64,000 nt of DNA, taken from Ptychodera flava. Taxonomy: Eukaryota; Hemichordata; Enteropneusta; Ptychoderidae. Both the position numbers and the translations under genes were made by a program. The notes beneath the pieces are model-generated. The model ran no database searches, had not been told where the DNA came from, and was given only the letters and a program-made list of their open reading frames with translations. Position 1 is the first letter of the stretch. The number at the start of each line of letters is the position of its first letter. Below are positions 1-13,800 of the stretch, one piece after another. The stretch is taken from contig NC_091929.1 of assembly GCF_041260155.1 (NCBI RefSeq), positions 43,344,244 to 43,408,243 on the forward strand. The letters are read 5' to 3'.

Positions 1-376
1 CACAAGATTCAAGGTACCCAAATGATCTGAATCAAGCGTCATGAACGGGGTACTGGTAAATCTTTCTGCTGAATCAAGCGTCATGAATGAGGTAAATCTT
101 TCTGCTACAGATAACAACCGTAGAGCACAGGCGCGAGGACTGTTCAGTGTGCAATAACGTCTCTCTGCGTATACTACCTGGCCAGGTATACTACATTGGC
201 AATTCCGAGCACCTGTGCCGTAGAGGACGCTGCATTCACATCATGACAGGACTGGCTTTGGATGTTATATGGAACACGGCGGTACTAGTATGTTTGTCAA
301 AGTTGACCTACACGAGCATCCGTCCATAATAAATAATGGATATGAATGTTTATTATTATATCTAAAGTATTCCTAC

Positions 377-3300
377 CTGAATATGTCACACGATCCTCGT
401 TTGACACTGTGTCCGTGTACAGCTGTGAGAATTCATCATCTGGTAACTTAAATAGAATGATAATGACGTCAACACTAGCAACAACAAAAATGACGACGAC
501 GAAAAATAGCGGCGTCAATTAAATTAAGATATACCGGTAATTTATTACATTGTGTGAACTATGTAAGTATAATAATTGGAATAATAGTACTTTAGTTTAA
601 AAAGTGTAATACAATACATAACATAATAATCGGAATAATTATTGGTTATTTTGCAATGACAAAAGTAATTTATAATTTTCGAGATATGTTGTGAATAATA
701 AGCTTTAATATTAATCTTTAATCTTTAACAACCCGAATGTAATTTTATAAAGCATTACTTTTCTCATTTCTCTTAATAACAACAACAACAACAACAACAA
801 CAACATCATCATCAACAATAATAATAATGGAAGATATTTGTTCCACGAGTCAGGACTTATTAAATCAGCGGTGACTGTAGAAAATTGAGTTGCACATGCC
901 ATCTTTATATTTGACGCAAGGAAAACGTGTAATATATATTATTACTTCAAGCGGCGAGTGAGGCAACTGGAATGCCACATAGAGGTACATTGGATTATCT
1001 TGATCGTGTTCCTTGATAATTTTCTTCAGTCTCTTTTCAAACAGGGTCTAGAAATAAAAGTACGACCAGATATGAACTGAATATGCTCACGTGTTTTACA
1101 ACAGTTCATTAATAGTAGTACGCTTCACAGAACAATAAGATATCTGTTATATCACTAAATGTAGCAGGTTTTATCAACTTCGCACAGTACTCTCAGAGTT
1201 TAATCACTAATTACAAAACTTTATTTAATATGCAAATGAGCTGTTAATTAACTTGACACTGCTCAATGCTTCACGGGACAATTAGATATCCATCAGATCA
1301 ACATTTGTAGCACGTTTCAATTAATTTAATGCTGTAATTTCAGAGTAATATCACTAATTACTAAGTTCATTAAATATGCAAATGAGACCTAAATTAACTT
1401 GACACTGTTCAATGTTTCATAGCACAATAAATATTTATCAAATCAATATCTGTAGCACGTTTCACCAAATTTGGTGCCGTAATTTCAGAGTTATATACCT
1501 AATTACAAAGTTTATTAAATATGCAAATGAACCCTTAATTAACTTCACACTACTAAATGCTTTACAACACAGTTAGATATCTGTCGGATAAGTATTTGCA
1601 GCAGTTTTCGTCACATTTGATGCAGTTATTTCGGAGTTAAATCACTAATTATAAAACTTCATGAAATATGCAAATGAGCTAATTATTAACTTGACACTGC
1701 TCAATGCTTCTCAGTACAATTGGATATTTATCAGATCAACATCTGTAGCAAGTTTCATCAAATGTAATGCTGTAATTTCGGAGTAATATCACTAATTACC
1801 AAGTTCATTAAATATGCAAATGAACTCTACACAACTAAATGCTTTACACCACAATTAGATATGTGTTGGATCAGTATCTGCAGCAGATTTCATCACATTT
1901 GGTGCAGTTATTTTGGAGTTATATGACTAATTACAAAACTTCATAAAATATGCAAATGACCTATTTGTTAACATGACACTGCCAAATGCTTCTCAGTACA
2001 ATTAGATATTTATCAGAACAATATGTGTACCCAACTTCACTGACTTCGGTGCCGTAATTTTAGAGTTATATACCTAATTACAAAGTTCATTAAATATGCA
2101 AATAAACCCTTTATTAACTTCACACTACTAAATGCTTTACACCACAGTTAGATATTAGTCGGATCAGTATCTGCAGCAGATTTCATCACATTTGGTGCAG
2201 TTATATCGGAGTTATATGACTAATTACAAAACTTCATAAAATATGCAAATGAGCTATTTATTAACTTTACACTGCCCAATGCTTCTAAGTTATCTCACTG
2301 ATATTAAAAGTTCATTGAATATGCAAATGAGAAGATAATTGACATGACACTATCATGATAATGACAGTATCATGATAATGTTCTGAGATTGTCATCTGTG
2401 AAAAGTTTCATGAAATTTTGTGCAGTATTTCTTGATATATATCTACACTGTCATTACCGTCTCCATAGAGAAACCATTGTTCGGAAAAAAAAAACAATAT
2501 TGCATAACTTCATTAATATTCAAGCCACATTAACCAAAATCTAATCAGTTCTTGCAAGTAGCATATGGTACCTGTCTACCAAAGTTGACTTGAATTCGTT
2601 CAGGCGTTTTTGAGTTATCGTTTAAACAGACAGACAGACAGACAGACAGACACACACACGGACAGACAGACAGACATCGCTATGACATTAGCCCACGTGC
2701 TTACACACGTGAGCTAAAATGCAACATTTTGTTGTACAAGTGAACATACCCTGTTAAATTTCACCTAGTTTATTTTGAGGAGTTGCAGACTATCTGTCCA
2801 GGCGATGCTAAAATGGTTAAAGGATCGTAAAAGCTGCATTCACATTAGTAGAAAATCATTTGTCACATAGTAATGTTTTGAAGAAAGCATTAAAGCACTC
2901 CCCTTTCAGAAAAGAACGACTACAGCAAGAACAGAGTGCAAATCTCAGGCACAGGATTATGCACAACTGACGCAAAATTATCATAGATATCATGAGATTT
3001 TGAGAATATAAACAAATTAATGTACGCATATGATTACTGTTTTGTCGACCTTTAAGCAGACTTGATAAAATCAACGTTCTGCTCTCCATAAAATATTGAT
3101 AATTCATACCTTATTTTTTTCTTTATTTCCTTATATTTATTGGGAACTAGCTGAAAACTTAGCTCCTCTATTAAAGGGGAAATTTACCCTGAAAATTAAT
3201 TTTGGAATATTAAACTGATATGGTCATTGAAAGGCTTTCGAGTCGATTTTATTCACTTTCACTCACTGGCTAACAAACAGCGGTGTACTAAAATACCGGA

Positions 3301-4804
3301 AGTGACGTCGTAAACTTGGTCATTGAAGCAGTCGACGCGTGCAGTCGACGTGTGCAACTGTAAGCTTTTCCACTTACAGTGTATAGAGTGGCTACAGAAT
3401 ATAGGGGCCAAGCACTCGGTGTCGATGTTTAAGTCGAGCAGAAATAAAGTTTTCTGCGAATACCACTCTGAGAAGGGCTGCTTTTAGCGAACGTTGCAAG
3501 TCCAACTACTGAACTACAAGCCTAAAGAAAACTGTACGGGGCATATCCAGCCCCAAGTGCGTCGCTTGTACATATGGGACTATATAGTATATACGTACGC
3601 TCAGGCACTAGAAACGGAAGGCTGTAGACAGGACCACTGGTTCTAGACTAATCATGGCTACATCAGGGTGTTCTGTAACACATTAAAAATGCTTGAACTT
3701 TTAGAATTAATGTCGAGCTCTTTAGAGCATTGGCATTACTTCGGTGTCGGCATGATTTCACAGCGATTGGATTGACAATGACGTGACAGGCATGATTGAT
3801 CGCCGAGAGTAATTTGAACTTCGTCATCGGAGCTAGAATAGTCACTTTCCGAACTCGAGTCGCTGTAACTTTCTGACGATGTCAGTCTTGGATCATCGAT
3901 TGCTCGTTCAGGTTTGCAGTTATACCGATTATCTTCGCCATTATGATTTTCAGTCGAGCGCTGAGGTTTGCGTACCGCGTACGCGTACTCTACTTGGCGT
4001 AGAAGAGCTTGGTTATAAGTGACCTCGCTTTGAACCCGCTGTGACTAGCAAGTTTGATACGTCACTTCCGGTTTCCGTGCGTTCATCTTGTGGCCACTGC
4101 GCTAATACGCGCAAGTGAAAGTGAATGAAACCAACGCTATTTTGTTTATTTTTCACTAAACAACGACCTGATTACCTAAGAAAGTCTGGGTAAATTTCCC
4201 CTTTAAGGTAGATCGCGCCTAGGGGACAGATATTCGGATCCTCAAACTTTTGCAATTCTTTTCTGATCAACAACTTGTGGGGCTCATTTTGAAGCTCTTG
4301 GAGAAAGAAAAAACTTTTACCGGCTTAGTTTTTCGAAAATCGAAAATTTTATTTTTTTCTCCATAGAGTTAACATAGGGATGGCGGCCATTTAGAATTTC
4401 AAATACCGGTAAATCTTGGGTAATTTGTTTCTCTAGTACTAAAATTTGCACGGTGACCCCCGATTTTTATTCTTGATTTTGAAGGAGAATTGTTGAAAGA
4501 TTCCTTGGGGAAAGTTTGAGCAAAAGTTTAAGTCTTTTACTTTAGAGGCGCATACTACCTTAAAATTCCAAATAGCAGAAAACGACGGCGTGATTGGCCC
4601 AGACATTGCACCATATGTAAAACTCATGGCAGGAGGAACATAAACCAGGAAGGTAAAGTAAAGTAAAGTAAAGTAAAGTAAAGTAAAGTAAAGTAAAGTA
4701 AAGTAAAGTAAAGTAAAGTAAAGTAAGCCTTTATTGAAATCGTATCCTAGTTGGGATCTTGATCAAAAAGTACAATAAAGGTTTTGCAAAAACAACAATG
4801 AAAG

Positions 4805-4890
<86 letters not shown>

Positions 4891-7800
4891 ATACATGAGT
4901 TCAACATATTACAGGTTCATTAATAGTTTACTTTGTTTTTTCATTTTGTCTTGTCTGTATGTATGTATGTATTTTCCCAATTCACATAGTGATGCTTTAT
5001 CCGTCCTTGAAAAGATGCTTATAAGATCTTGTGTGCCTCTGAATGCGGTTTTACAAATGTTTAGTTTACTGAAAAAATCGTGTCTAATGTCTCTGTAGCT
5101 TTTGTAATGAAAAAGAAAATGTATCTCATCTTCTACTTGTTTGTTTTGGCAAATTGGTATTGTATATGTTTAGAAAGCAGCGAGTACGTCAATAAAACTT
5201 TAAGAATAAATATTCAATACACTTACAGAAGTGTAAACGTCGTCGACTCCTGGACCTTCCACTCGTTTACCATCATCATGGAGATCAAAACCAAGGTACT
5301 TGGCCTGATCTTGGTTGTACGGTCCTTTTTTGATTAGAAATACCAGAAAACTATATTGATGAAGGGTGTTTACTTACAGAAACATTCTATCAGAAAAACA
5401 TGTGAACATATAAGTTAGCTAAGCTAAGCTGAGCTAAACTTCGTTCGATTACCGAATAGCAAAATGATACATACACTCCTGTCAATCACATTTCCACTTA
5501 GAAATCGAATGGTTGTTCAACTGGAAAGAATATTTTGGTTTCGTGCATTCAATTTTTGCAGAGTCATTCAAAGTTAAATTCGATTACATAAGAAATTGTA
5601 TCATAAACTACGTTCAAAACTTATAAAGGCGTTTGTGTACTGTAGATTACTTGTGAAGCATGTTTTATTTCCTTCTTTACGCACTAATCTAACTTTAACT
5701 GTGACGGGTCAGCAAAATTGAATATGCAAATCTTTAATCAATTTAATTGGTAAATACGACAAATATGCAGGCTTAAAATGAAATAAAGATAAAACTGGAG
5801 GTCTGAAGTTTGGTAACTGGAAAAATAGATAAGATTTAGGGATGATTTCATGGCCAAACAAGCCGATCAAAGCCTTAGGCATTTACTTTGGATATGAAAG
5901 GTTATCCAAAAATATATCTCCTAACATGAAGACACAAATGCTCATTGAAGAGAGTTATGCCTACACGTTGGCAAAATCCCTCCCGACTAACCAGACATAA
6001 TCTTTGATATAGGTTGATTAATATCCGTGGCAACAAACGAAAATGATGCAAATTTACACGTACCAAACTCCGATGTTTTGTGATTTATGTAGTCGACAGA
6101 GGCGAGATAAAAACCGTAGAAGTGATCGAATCCACGATTCGTCGGGATGTACGATTCATTGCAGTACCCCAAGTGCCATCTGTGGATAAAATATATCAAA
6201 TATATGCTTAGATGTCAATATTTATGCACTAGGTTTTTAACAAGAGCTTAGTTCAAATAGCCACGGTTATTAGTCTTGAGTTTTTCCACAGTGCCAGACT
6301 CAGTCAGCTCACCTACCAGGATAATATGGTATCTTTGGTGAGGTAGAGAGATAGATTGCTTATTGGATGACTCAGAAACACTTAGTTCCCCGTCCATGTT
6401 CTAATGAGATTTACATTTGAAAAAACGTTTAATTTTTCATAAACTTCTGATCGCACCTGCTGGTCTTGTAACCATATATTTTTCTCCTAAGATTATCCGA
6501 CTTTTGATGGGACCTTTCACTGCGGGAGGGCGCATTCTGCGCCAACGGCCAGACTGCGGGAGGCGCGTAAACGCGCCAAGAACGTACGCGTTTATTTGCG
6601 TTCGATATACGTTGGCTTTGTTTGATCTACATCATGTTTGTTGACTATTTCCTCAAGCCTAGCGTAGTATACGAGGTAGAGGTCAAACCTAAATGAGCAT
6701 GCGCGCCAAATTTGTAAACAAATGCCGCCATATTCGGTCATTTCTCGGCCGTGATTTGTAAGGATCGTGTGATCGGTTGTTGTTTTTCTCTCAGAGGGTA
6801 TTTAAAGGTCTGGTGAAATGCCCATGTTGCAAAATCACAGAAATACAGTTGATGGTCTATAAACAGTTACATTCATTTCTTTTTTCGTTTAGCGCGCGTG
6901 ATTATGAAATATGGCAAAAGAAAAATGCAATGTGGGCGTGTCCCCCGAGCCTCTCCAGTCGACTTTTTTCGGCTTTCCGAAGTTTGCCCGACGCCGTATC
7001 TCATAACGGGAACTAAAGTATTTCACACCTCCGTAAGCTCCCTACGGGGGTAACTTCTAGGGTTTCCGCTTACATGATCAGGATAGTGTCCTCATTCACT
7101 ATGGGAGAACGTTGTTCTTTTGGTGGCTGTGACAGCGGCAAGAACATGAACGGCTCAACTGTAAATTATTTTAAGTTCCCGTCAAGTGTTGAGTGTTTGA
7201 ACCATAGGATGTGCTTGTCTCTGCTGGTTCGTACGATCGGCCACGGTCCCTCGGCTGAGCCTGCCTCGCTACTCGGGACCGCAATGCAAATCAACAGCAT
7301 GAACACCAACACTGAACGTTGTGACTGCCATTAAAATGCACTTGTCTACAACACGGAACGTCGAGACCGCAATGCAAATCGACAGTAACTTAGAACGTAA
7401 ATGGGACCGTGATTAAAATGCACTACAAGTACAACCACAACACGGAAGGTTGAGACCACGATGCAAATTAGCTGCATGAACAGCAACACTGAATGTTGAG
7501 ACTACCATTAAAACGAACAACAACACGGAACGTAGAGATCGCGATACCAATCATGGAGGTAGAGTCCTCCTTGATACAAATCGACAGCAACATGGAACGC
7601 GTCGTTGGGACGGCAATTAAATTGAAGAACAACGGGGAATACCGGACCACGAGGACCGCGATGCAAATCGACCGCAACATGGAATGTTGAAGACCGTGAT
7701 GAAAATCCACAACACAGAACATCTAGACCGCAATGTAAATCAACTGCAACACCGAACCTTGTTGCCTCGATTAAAATGCGTATGTCTGCTATGTATAGCA

Positions 7801-10800
7801 AAAGTTTCAATTCTCGCGAGCGAGCGTTCCTATGCCCGCTGTACACTAGACAAAATGACGTCAAATTTATGTCGAGGGCTCGATTGCGTGTGTCTTAGTT
7901 TCAATTCTCGCGAGAGCCATTTATGCATGCTGTACACTAGACTAAATGACGTCAAATCTCTCGCGAGACTTGGCACGATTGCAAATACGTACGACGGAAA
8001 GAACGCAATAATACGGAAGTAGACACAGTTTTTGCGAATCGCCGAGAGAGAAGCGCAGATTAAACAAAAGACTAAAAAACCCACGTTTTTTCTTTATTTT
8101 ACCATATTTTTTAAACAAAATTCAGTTTCGCCGCTGTGGCGAATTAGGATCGATTTTTTTTGGCCACTTCGGATTTCGATCGCATTGGCGAACGTGGCAA
8201 ATGGGCAGCGCGAACAGTGTTTTGTTAGCGGATACCGGGCAGAGATAAGGCGGCGTTGGACCGCTATTCGATGTAAATGAACACACCAGTGACGTCACAG
8301 ACGGCCAACCATTATCCCCGCTATGGGCGTGACCTGAGTGTCGCAAAATGACCCCATGAAAGCCGCGCATAGAAATATCAAAAAAATTAACACTTGCGCG
8401 TACTTTTAGGTTGCAATTCTGTTGCGAGTGTAATAGTATTGACCCCTGGAAGATATTCAGTCACACGAACGGGACCATTTCACCAGACCTTTAAAAATGG
8501 CGATGCGGGCACAGTTTAACACCGACAAAGCCCTTGAGCATGTTTTTCTAGACACTAATAGTGGAATTGTCACTGATCTTGAAACTGAACTCGACGAGAT
8601 GGCGGAAGTCAAATTTCAAATTACAACTCTAATACAGAACTTGAATATGTTCCCAAACCAGTTGAGCAAACACAGAGATCGCAAGCAAGACACTGACAGG
8701 AAGGTAGGCAATCTGAGCATACGACAAGTGCGACTAAGGACCGATGACTGACATCACAAACGTTGATGGGGTATCCTGTGGATGTTGTACGACATCAATC
8801 TATCAATGACAATTACTGGCTACCAGCATATAAGCTTAAATAGAACATAGCTCTCTTTTGAATGTCAGATGATACCTGTTGTTCGAAGATAAACCTGTAA
8901 TAAATATGCATATTAATCTCATTTACGTGGAATATGTTTTAGCGTATGTGTTCCTCCTACTGAATTTGAGTTGATAAAACGTAAGTGGTAATTTTTAAAG
9001 TGTTACGCTGAGAAAAATACATTTATATATTGAAATAACAAAAAATGCAACATTTTTTGATTTTTTTTGTAAAATCCAATATGGCCGCCATGATCACGTG
9101 ATCTTCAAGGCGTGTCACATGACCTTTTGTGCATTTTTATGATGCTCTGTCATATTGCAATACTCACTGAAAAAATTGTCCCGAATACTCAAACAATTAC
9201 AAAGATATAGCACATGCATGTAAATCAATATTTATAAGGCCATATACCCATAGAAAACTACGCACAGGAATGCACATATAAAAATTAATTACGCAGTGAA
9301 AGTGTTAATGACTATATAACAAGTAAGTATTCAACAGAAGATTACATTAACTTGTATTAATATTTTTCTTTGCAACTCAAAACCTGCATCGATAAGAAAC
9401 GGCTCATACTTACTTTCCTACACCATATGTGGTGTATCCCCCAGACTTCAGGACTTCTGGCAGAGTTTTCAACCAGGTTGGAAGTCCATGTGGACGGTCG
9501 GGCTTGTAAACTAGGTGCTATAGAATCACAAAAAAGTCGGTAATCTGTATTTCTAAATATTGGCATTCACTTTTTGGGTAATACAAAAAGTGCCGTACTA
9601 AAACGTTTTAATAAATTGGCGATCAGTAAGTGTAGCAGCAGGGGTGGGGAATGTGCGGACCACTTTTACTTGAGAATCATCTAACCGAGCATCCCAGCAC
9701 CATTTTATTTGTCACTGAAAGTGGGTCAAGAGGGCGTAGCTCCTCGACACTGCTTCCAGAAAATGACTAATCCAAGCAGATGGATAGCCTCAGGGAAGGC
9801 CCCCCAACCTTGTCGGCCCTGGTGAGTCTCTCCATTTTGATAGACCTGTCGTCAACAGTAAACCTCAGGGATGTGTGTTGCAATATGCGGCAAACACCCA
9901 TTTAGGAAAACCCGTAGGTTCTCTTGTAGTCCGAACATCCAGTTAGAGAAATATATGTAACTGATTTACCCCCAACTGACAGCATGGTCACTATGGATGA
10001 TCTGACCGAAGAGAGATTCTTGCAGAAATGTCTGACCCGGTTCCAGAGGGTCAGCAATTCATGGACCCGGATTGCAAGATCCCCCAGCCAGCAAGGCTCG
10101 CAGCCAATGAGTGGAGGGTTGAGGTCCTTGCTGATGCCAAAGATGAGTGGCTTTAATCCTTGACGACAGGCGGGCTCTGAAACTTAATGGTGTTATTGGG
10201 GTCTCTCAGCACACAAAGCCCTAGTATACTGACAGGGATTGATAGTGTGTACTATAAGAATGCCTACTCGGTCACTGTGGTCGTGTATGGGCGCTACTCC
10301 CAGAGACCCAGACCCTGCAAACTTGGCTGAACTTAGAGACTGTTACCTCAACTGTGTGGCCCAGTGAGTCATGGGGCAGTTTGGAGGTGCTGCCAGGGGC
10401 TCACACCCATACAGTGGCAGAAAAACAGGAATAGGAGGAGAGAGTTTATGAGACTGGCGCCATGGTCGACTATGTGGACAAACAGGAAAATATCATCAAG
10501 AGGGCGATCATTCTGAAGGACATCGCTGGCAAGGACATCTACAACAGTGGGAAGTACCAGTCCTGTGGGGCAGATATAGCACTCATCTGTCACAACGTCC
10601 ACACCTGGCCCTAAGAATTGCATTTCATCAAAGCAGAGAGGTCCACATCTACAGGGTTTACATCTAGCAGGCCATCTAAGAAGCTACTCAGGGTGAGCAG
10701 TTAGCGGTCTGGCTCTTTGGAGGTGGTGACAATAGACGACTTAAAGTCAACCTAGTTTGTACTCCAAGATGGCCACACTTATAGGAAACAAGAAGCCCAT

Positions 10801-13800
10801 GAGAGGCTCCAGAAGGTTTGTGCTGACCAAGTCATCCCATGATTGCTGAGAAAGCTTTTGACCAAGGAAAAGAATGGCTGGAAGCCAACCTCAGCTAGCC
10901 TATTCCTGTCATCGAGAAGTCTTGCATGGAGAATGGCTACGGCGGGCTCTGGAACTTAATGGACAACCACACAAGGGACGTCGCCAGTATTAACACGAAG
11001 GCCTGCTACCTAGCTTCCTTCTGGGGTGAAGGCAAAGCTAAACCCTATTTCGAGTGTTTTGGGCATCCAACCCAACATATGACCCACGTAGCCATCAAAG
11101 GCCCTCTTCCAAAAGACATTGGCAGTGGATCTGCTGAGGACCAGGAACGAGAGTTCAATAATGGTGCCTACCCTGTCATTCCTGTATGGTTTGAAAAGCC
11201 TTTTGCAAACAATGGCTGGGCCCAAACACAAATTCTTGCCTTCCTGACAGAGACTGGCCTCCTAACCAATCTAAAGTCCATGAAGCCATCATTGCCAAAA
11301 CAGACCAAGGTCTGGCACTTGGAATACTGTAACCAGGGGTGTAGCATCATTGGTGGATTCACGCAGGGCAGCAGGGATGGTGAAAAAAAGATGGACCTGA
11401 TGGCTAGTGATCGACAAAAGAGAGCTGGACTACCTAGTCAGAGACATCCGCCAAAGTGGCACCCTGGTCGGAGCATATCCTTACAGACCATATATTTACA
11501 TACTACAATGGCTCACAGCTGCAGTATGCCCACCTGTGGGCCAACAAGCTGGCCTATGCTCACATCAATCTCCTGTGCATGCTCTCGAGGCTCGAGCCGG
11601 ACAAGTTGGTGTGAGTGGCAAATGAATTGCTCTATCTGCATAAGGAAGTGCTCCACAGAACAGAAGGCATTGGGACATTTTTGGTGCCAGGCTCTGCGAC
11701 TGCAGTGGTGTGACAAGGACCAGCAGATGTACATGCCTATGGAACTCGAAGCCTGCCTCCCAAAACACAAATCCAAAAGGCAACAAAAGGACCTCCGTCA
11801 AAGCATCATACTATGCCATGATGACCTGCTGACCCGATACGAATTGAGCTACCTGAATGGTGGAGTGAGAAGTGGCAAAATCACCAGAGAGATTGAGCTA
11901 TTCCACCAGAGAGACCCCTTGTGTTCACACTGACCCATCGTTTGGCCAAAGAGATGCGGGCTCGAGGGGTAAAGACCTATCACAGCTTCTTCCGCTGGAT
12001 TGGTCATACTGAGTGGACCGAGGGAAGGATGGACCAGTAGTACATAAAAATGTGATCATGATAGACGAAGTCTGCACTGTCCATTGGCCAATTCTGGTTT
12101 GCTCAAACACAGGTTGTCCAAGTCATCTGCTGCAGCAACCAGGGTCAACCTCCTCCATTTGCTGGTGAAATGCCATACTAGTGGCTACATCAGAAAGCCA
12201 ACTACAGTGAGGTCAAGGTCGACCATCGAGCAGAGGACCTGGCTCTCGAGGCCATCATGAGGGAGTATCTTCCTCCAGCCTGACAGAGTCCAGTGCCAAG
12301 AGATGCAAAATGTGCTCCCCCACTGCCGAGGGTGGGATTGCTTTGTTGGGGCTGGATGCCTGGTGACCTTATCTTGATCTCGACATGAAAAGTTTGTGAC
12401 CAAGCACAGGGTTCCTATCTCAGAGCCAAAAGAACCACTTTCAAGATACCCCTGTGCCCTGCTGTACAACCCCAAGGAGAGCCACGAGCAAAACATACAA
12501 ATTACCAACCCAAGCACTGATGGCAGAGAAGAGCTGGTTCTCTGTGACATTGTGGATGTCATCACAGCGGAAGTGGAAGCGGCCATCCAGACTGGCGACT
12601 GGTGCCTTGGTTATGCCCTTACATTTTACTCCAGCCAGGGCCTTACCATTCTTGACCCCAAAAAGGTATGGATCATCAACGACTTTCTCCAGTGGTCAAA
12701 CCTTGCTTTCCTTCTTGTGTCGTAGATGGAGTACATGCACCAGCTTGAATAGATAGTTTGTCCCCTGTGGGAGGGTTCTGAGGTCAGGCCTCTAACCAAG
12801 CAGCAGCTACGCCAGGCTACCACAAAGAAGCCTGTACCTACAAACACCAAGACCAAGCCGAGGGGCAAAGGTTTAAACTGAATGCCAGTCACTTTGCATC
12901 TCAAGGAGGCCCCCAAAACCACTGTGCTACCTGCATTATTGAGTTCCTCTGGGCTCACAAGCCCAAGGGTACCAAGTAGTTCAGTGTCAGCCAGTTAGAC
13001 AGCGCGAGGGGTCACACGAGAGACAACATAAGGTTGACCTGTTGCGAGGGGAACAGAAACAGGGACAACAGCTCTCAATACCTGAGGACCCCATCCAAGG
13101 TAGTTTGATGTCAGGGTGCACTATAACCCCCATGTTGGCCCATCCTGTAAACAGTACAGTACAGGCTCGTCAGGCTTGGTAACAGCGCCCAAGCCAGTGA
13201 ACAGTCAAGGACCAGATGGAATCTGTCACCTGGCAACCACTGCCCTCCAGATCACCAAGCTGGTACAGGTAATGGATGCCAACTTTCAAAGGGAGCTTTG
13301 GTCTTGAAGGCTGATGGGGCGGGACGTGGAAGCAGAGGGCTTTTGTACCATCGTCTTAGCCTTAAGGGTTTCAGAAGGCTTTTTGCCAGTCATCTGGAAG
13401 GCTTTCTGATCAAAGGCCACAACGACAGTGGGCAGCTGGGCTACCTACTGGGACGATAACACTCCAGAAGGTAGCCGCATCTGTGCAGCATACTGTGCCC
13501 AAAGAGGCACTCAGCCAAGGTCTTCGCCTAGAATCAGTGACTCTTCTACCGTCGGTGTGTGCCTATTGAGTCCTTTCAAAGCTCTTTCACCACTCTCTCC
13601 GACTGAAGGATGATTTTATTATTTCGGCCTTGCAAATTGATAATAACAGCAATTCCTAGCTAGCCCTACTGGCTGTCCCTCTTATACTTTATTTCATATT
13701 TAACGTGCAAGGAAACTATGATGACCTGGTACCCCACCCTCCCCGTTCAAGCCACTCTTATGTGGGGAAGGTCTGGCCTTGTGACAAGTCTCTGAAAAAA

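Larger units (their letters stand above)
6806..8490 (+). mobile_element. 1,685-bp TTAA-target element with 15-bp inverted ends, carrying a THAP remnant
   Basis: The ends are AGGTCTGGTGAAATG and its exact inverse, with TTAA at 6802-6805 and 8491-8494. It contains a THAP-like N-terminus, a degenerate minisatellite (7268-7790) and a roughly 105-bp tandem duplication with TCTCGCGAG motifs (7806-7975). TTAA plus THAP is compatible with a Kolobok-type element, by inference. No intact transposase remains. Confidence 0.7.
6513..9310. mobile_element. Composite insertion in intron 5 of left gene (decayed DNA transposon with nested element)
   Basis: Missing from the right gene, where about 30 bp at 53930-53965 occupy the site. 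The outer ends read TTTCACTGCG near 6515 and CGCAGTGAAA near 9295, a 10-bp inverted match. Near the left end the motif CTGCGGGAGG occurs twice beside short palindromes, a layout common for transposase binding sites. A complete 1,685-bp TTAA element is nested at 6806-8490. Directly after it lies an 84-codon ORF (8497-8748). No clear outer target duplication was found, so the family is uncertain. Confidence 0.6.

Noticed and set aside
1229..2330. CRISPR array
   Set aside because: The regular ~146-bp repeats are whole-unit tandem repeats without distinct spacers, and the genome is eukaryotic.
2856..3107. 83-codon minus-strand frame in intron 7
   Set aside because: Not kept open in the right gene, with no recognisable domain or splice context.
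4439..4627. 62-codon minus-strand frame SFTYGAMSGPITPS
   Set aside because: Lies across the end of a TTAA MITE and unique intron sequence, lacks usable splice sites, and is not needed for the sulfatase frame.
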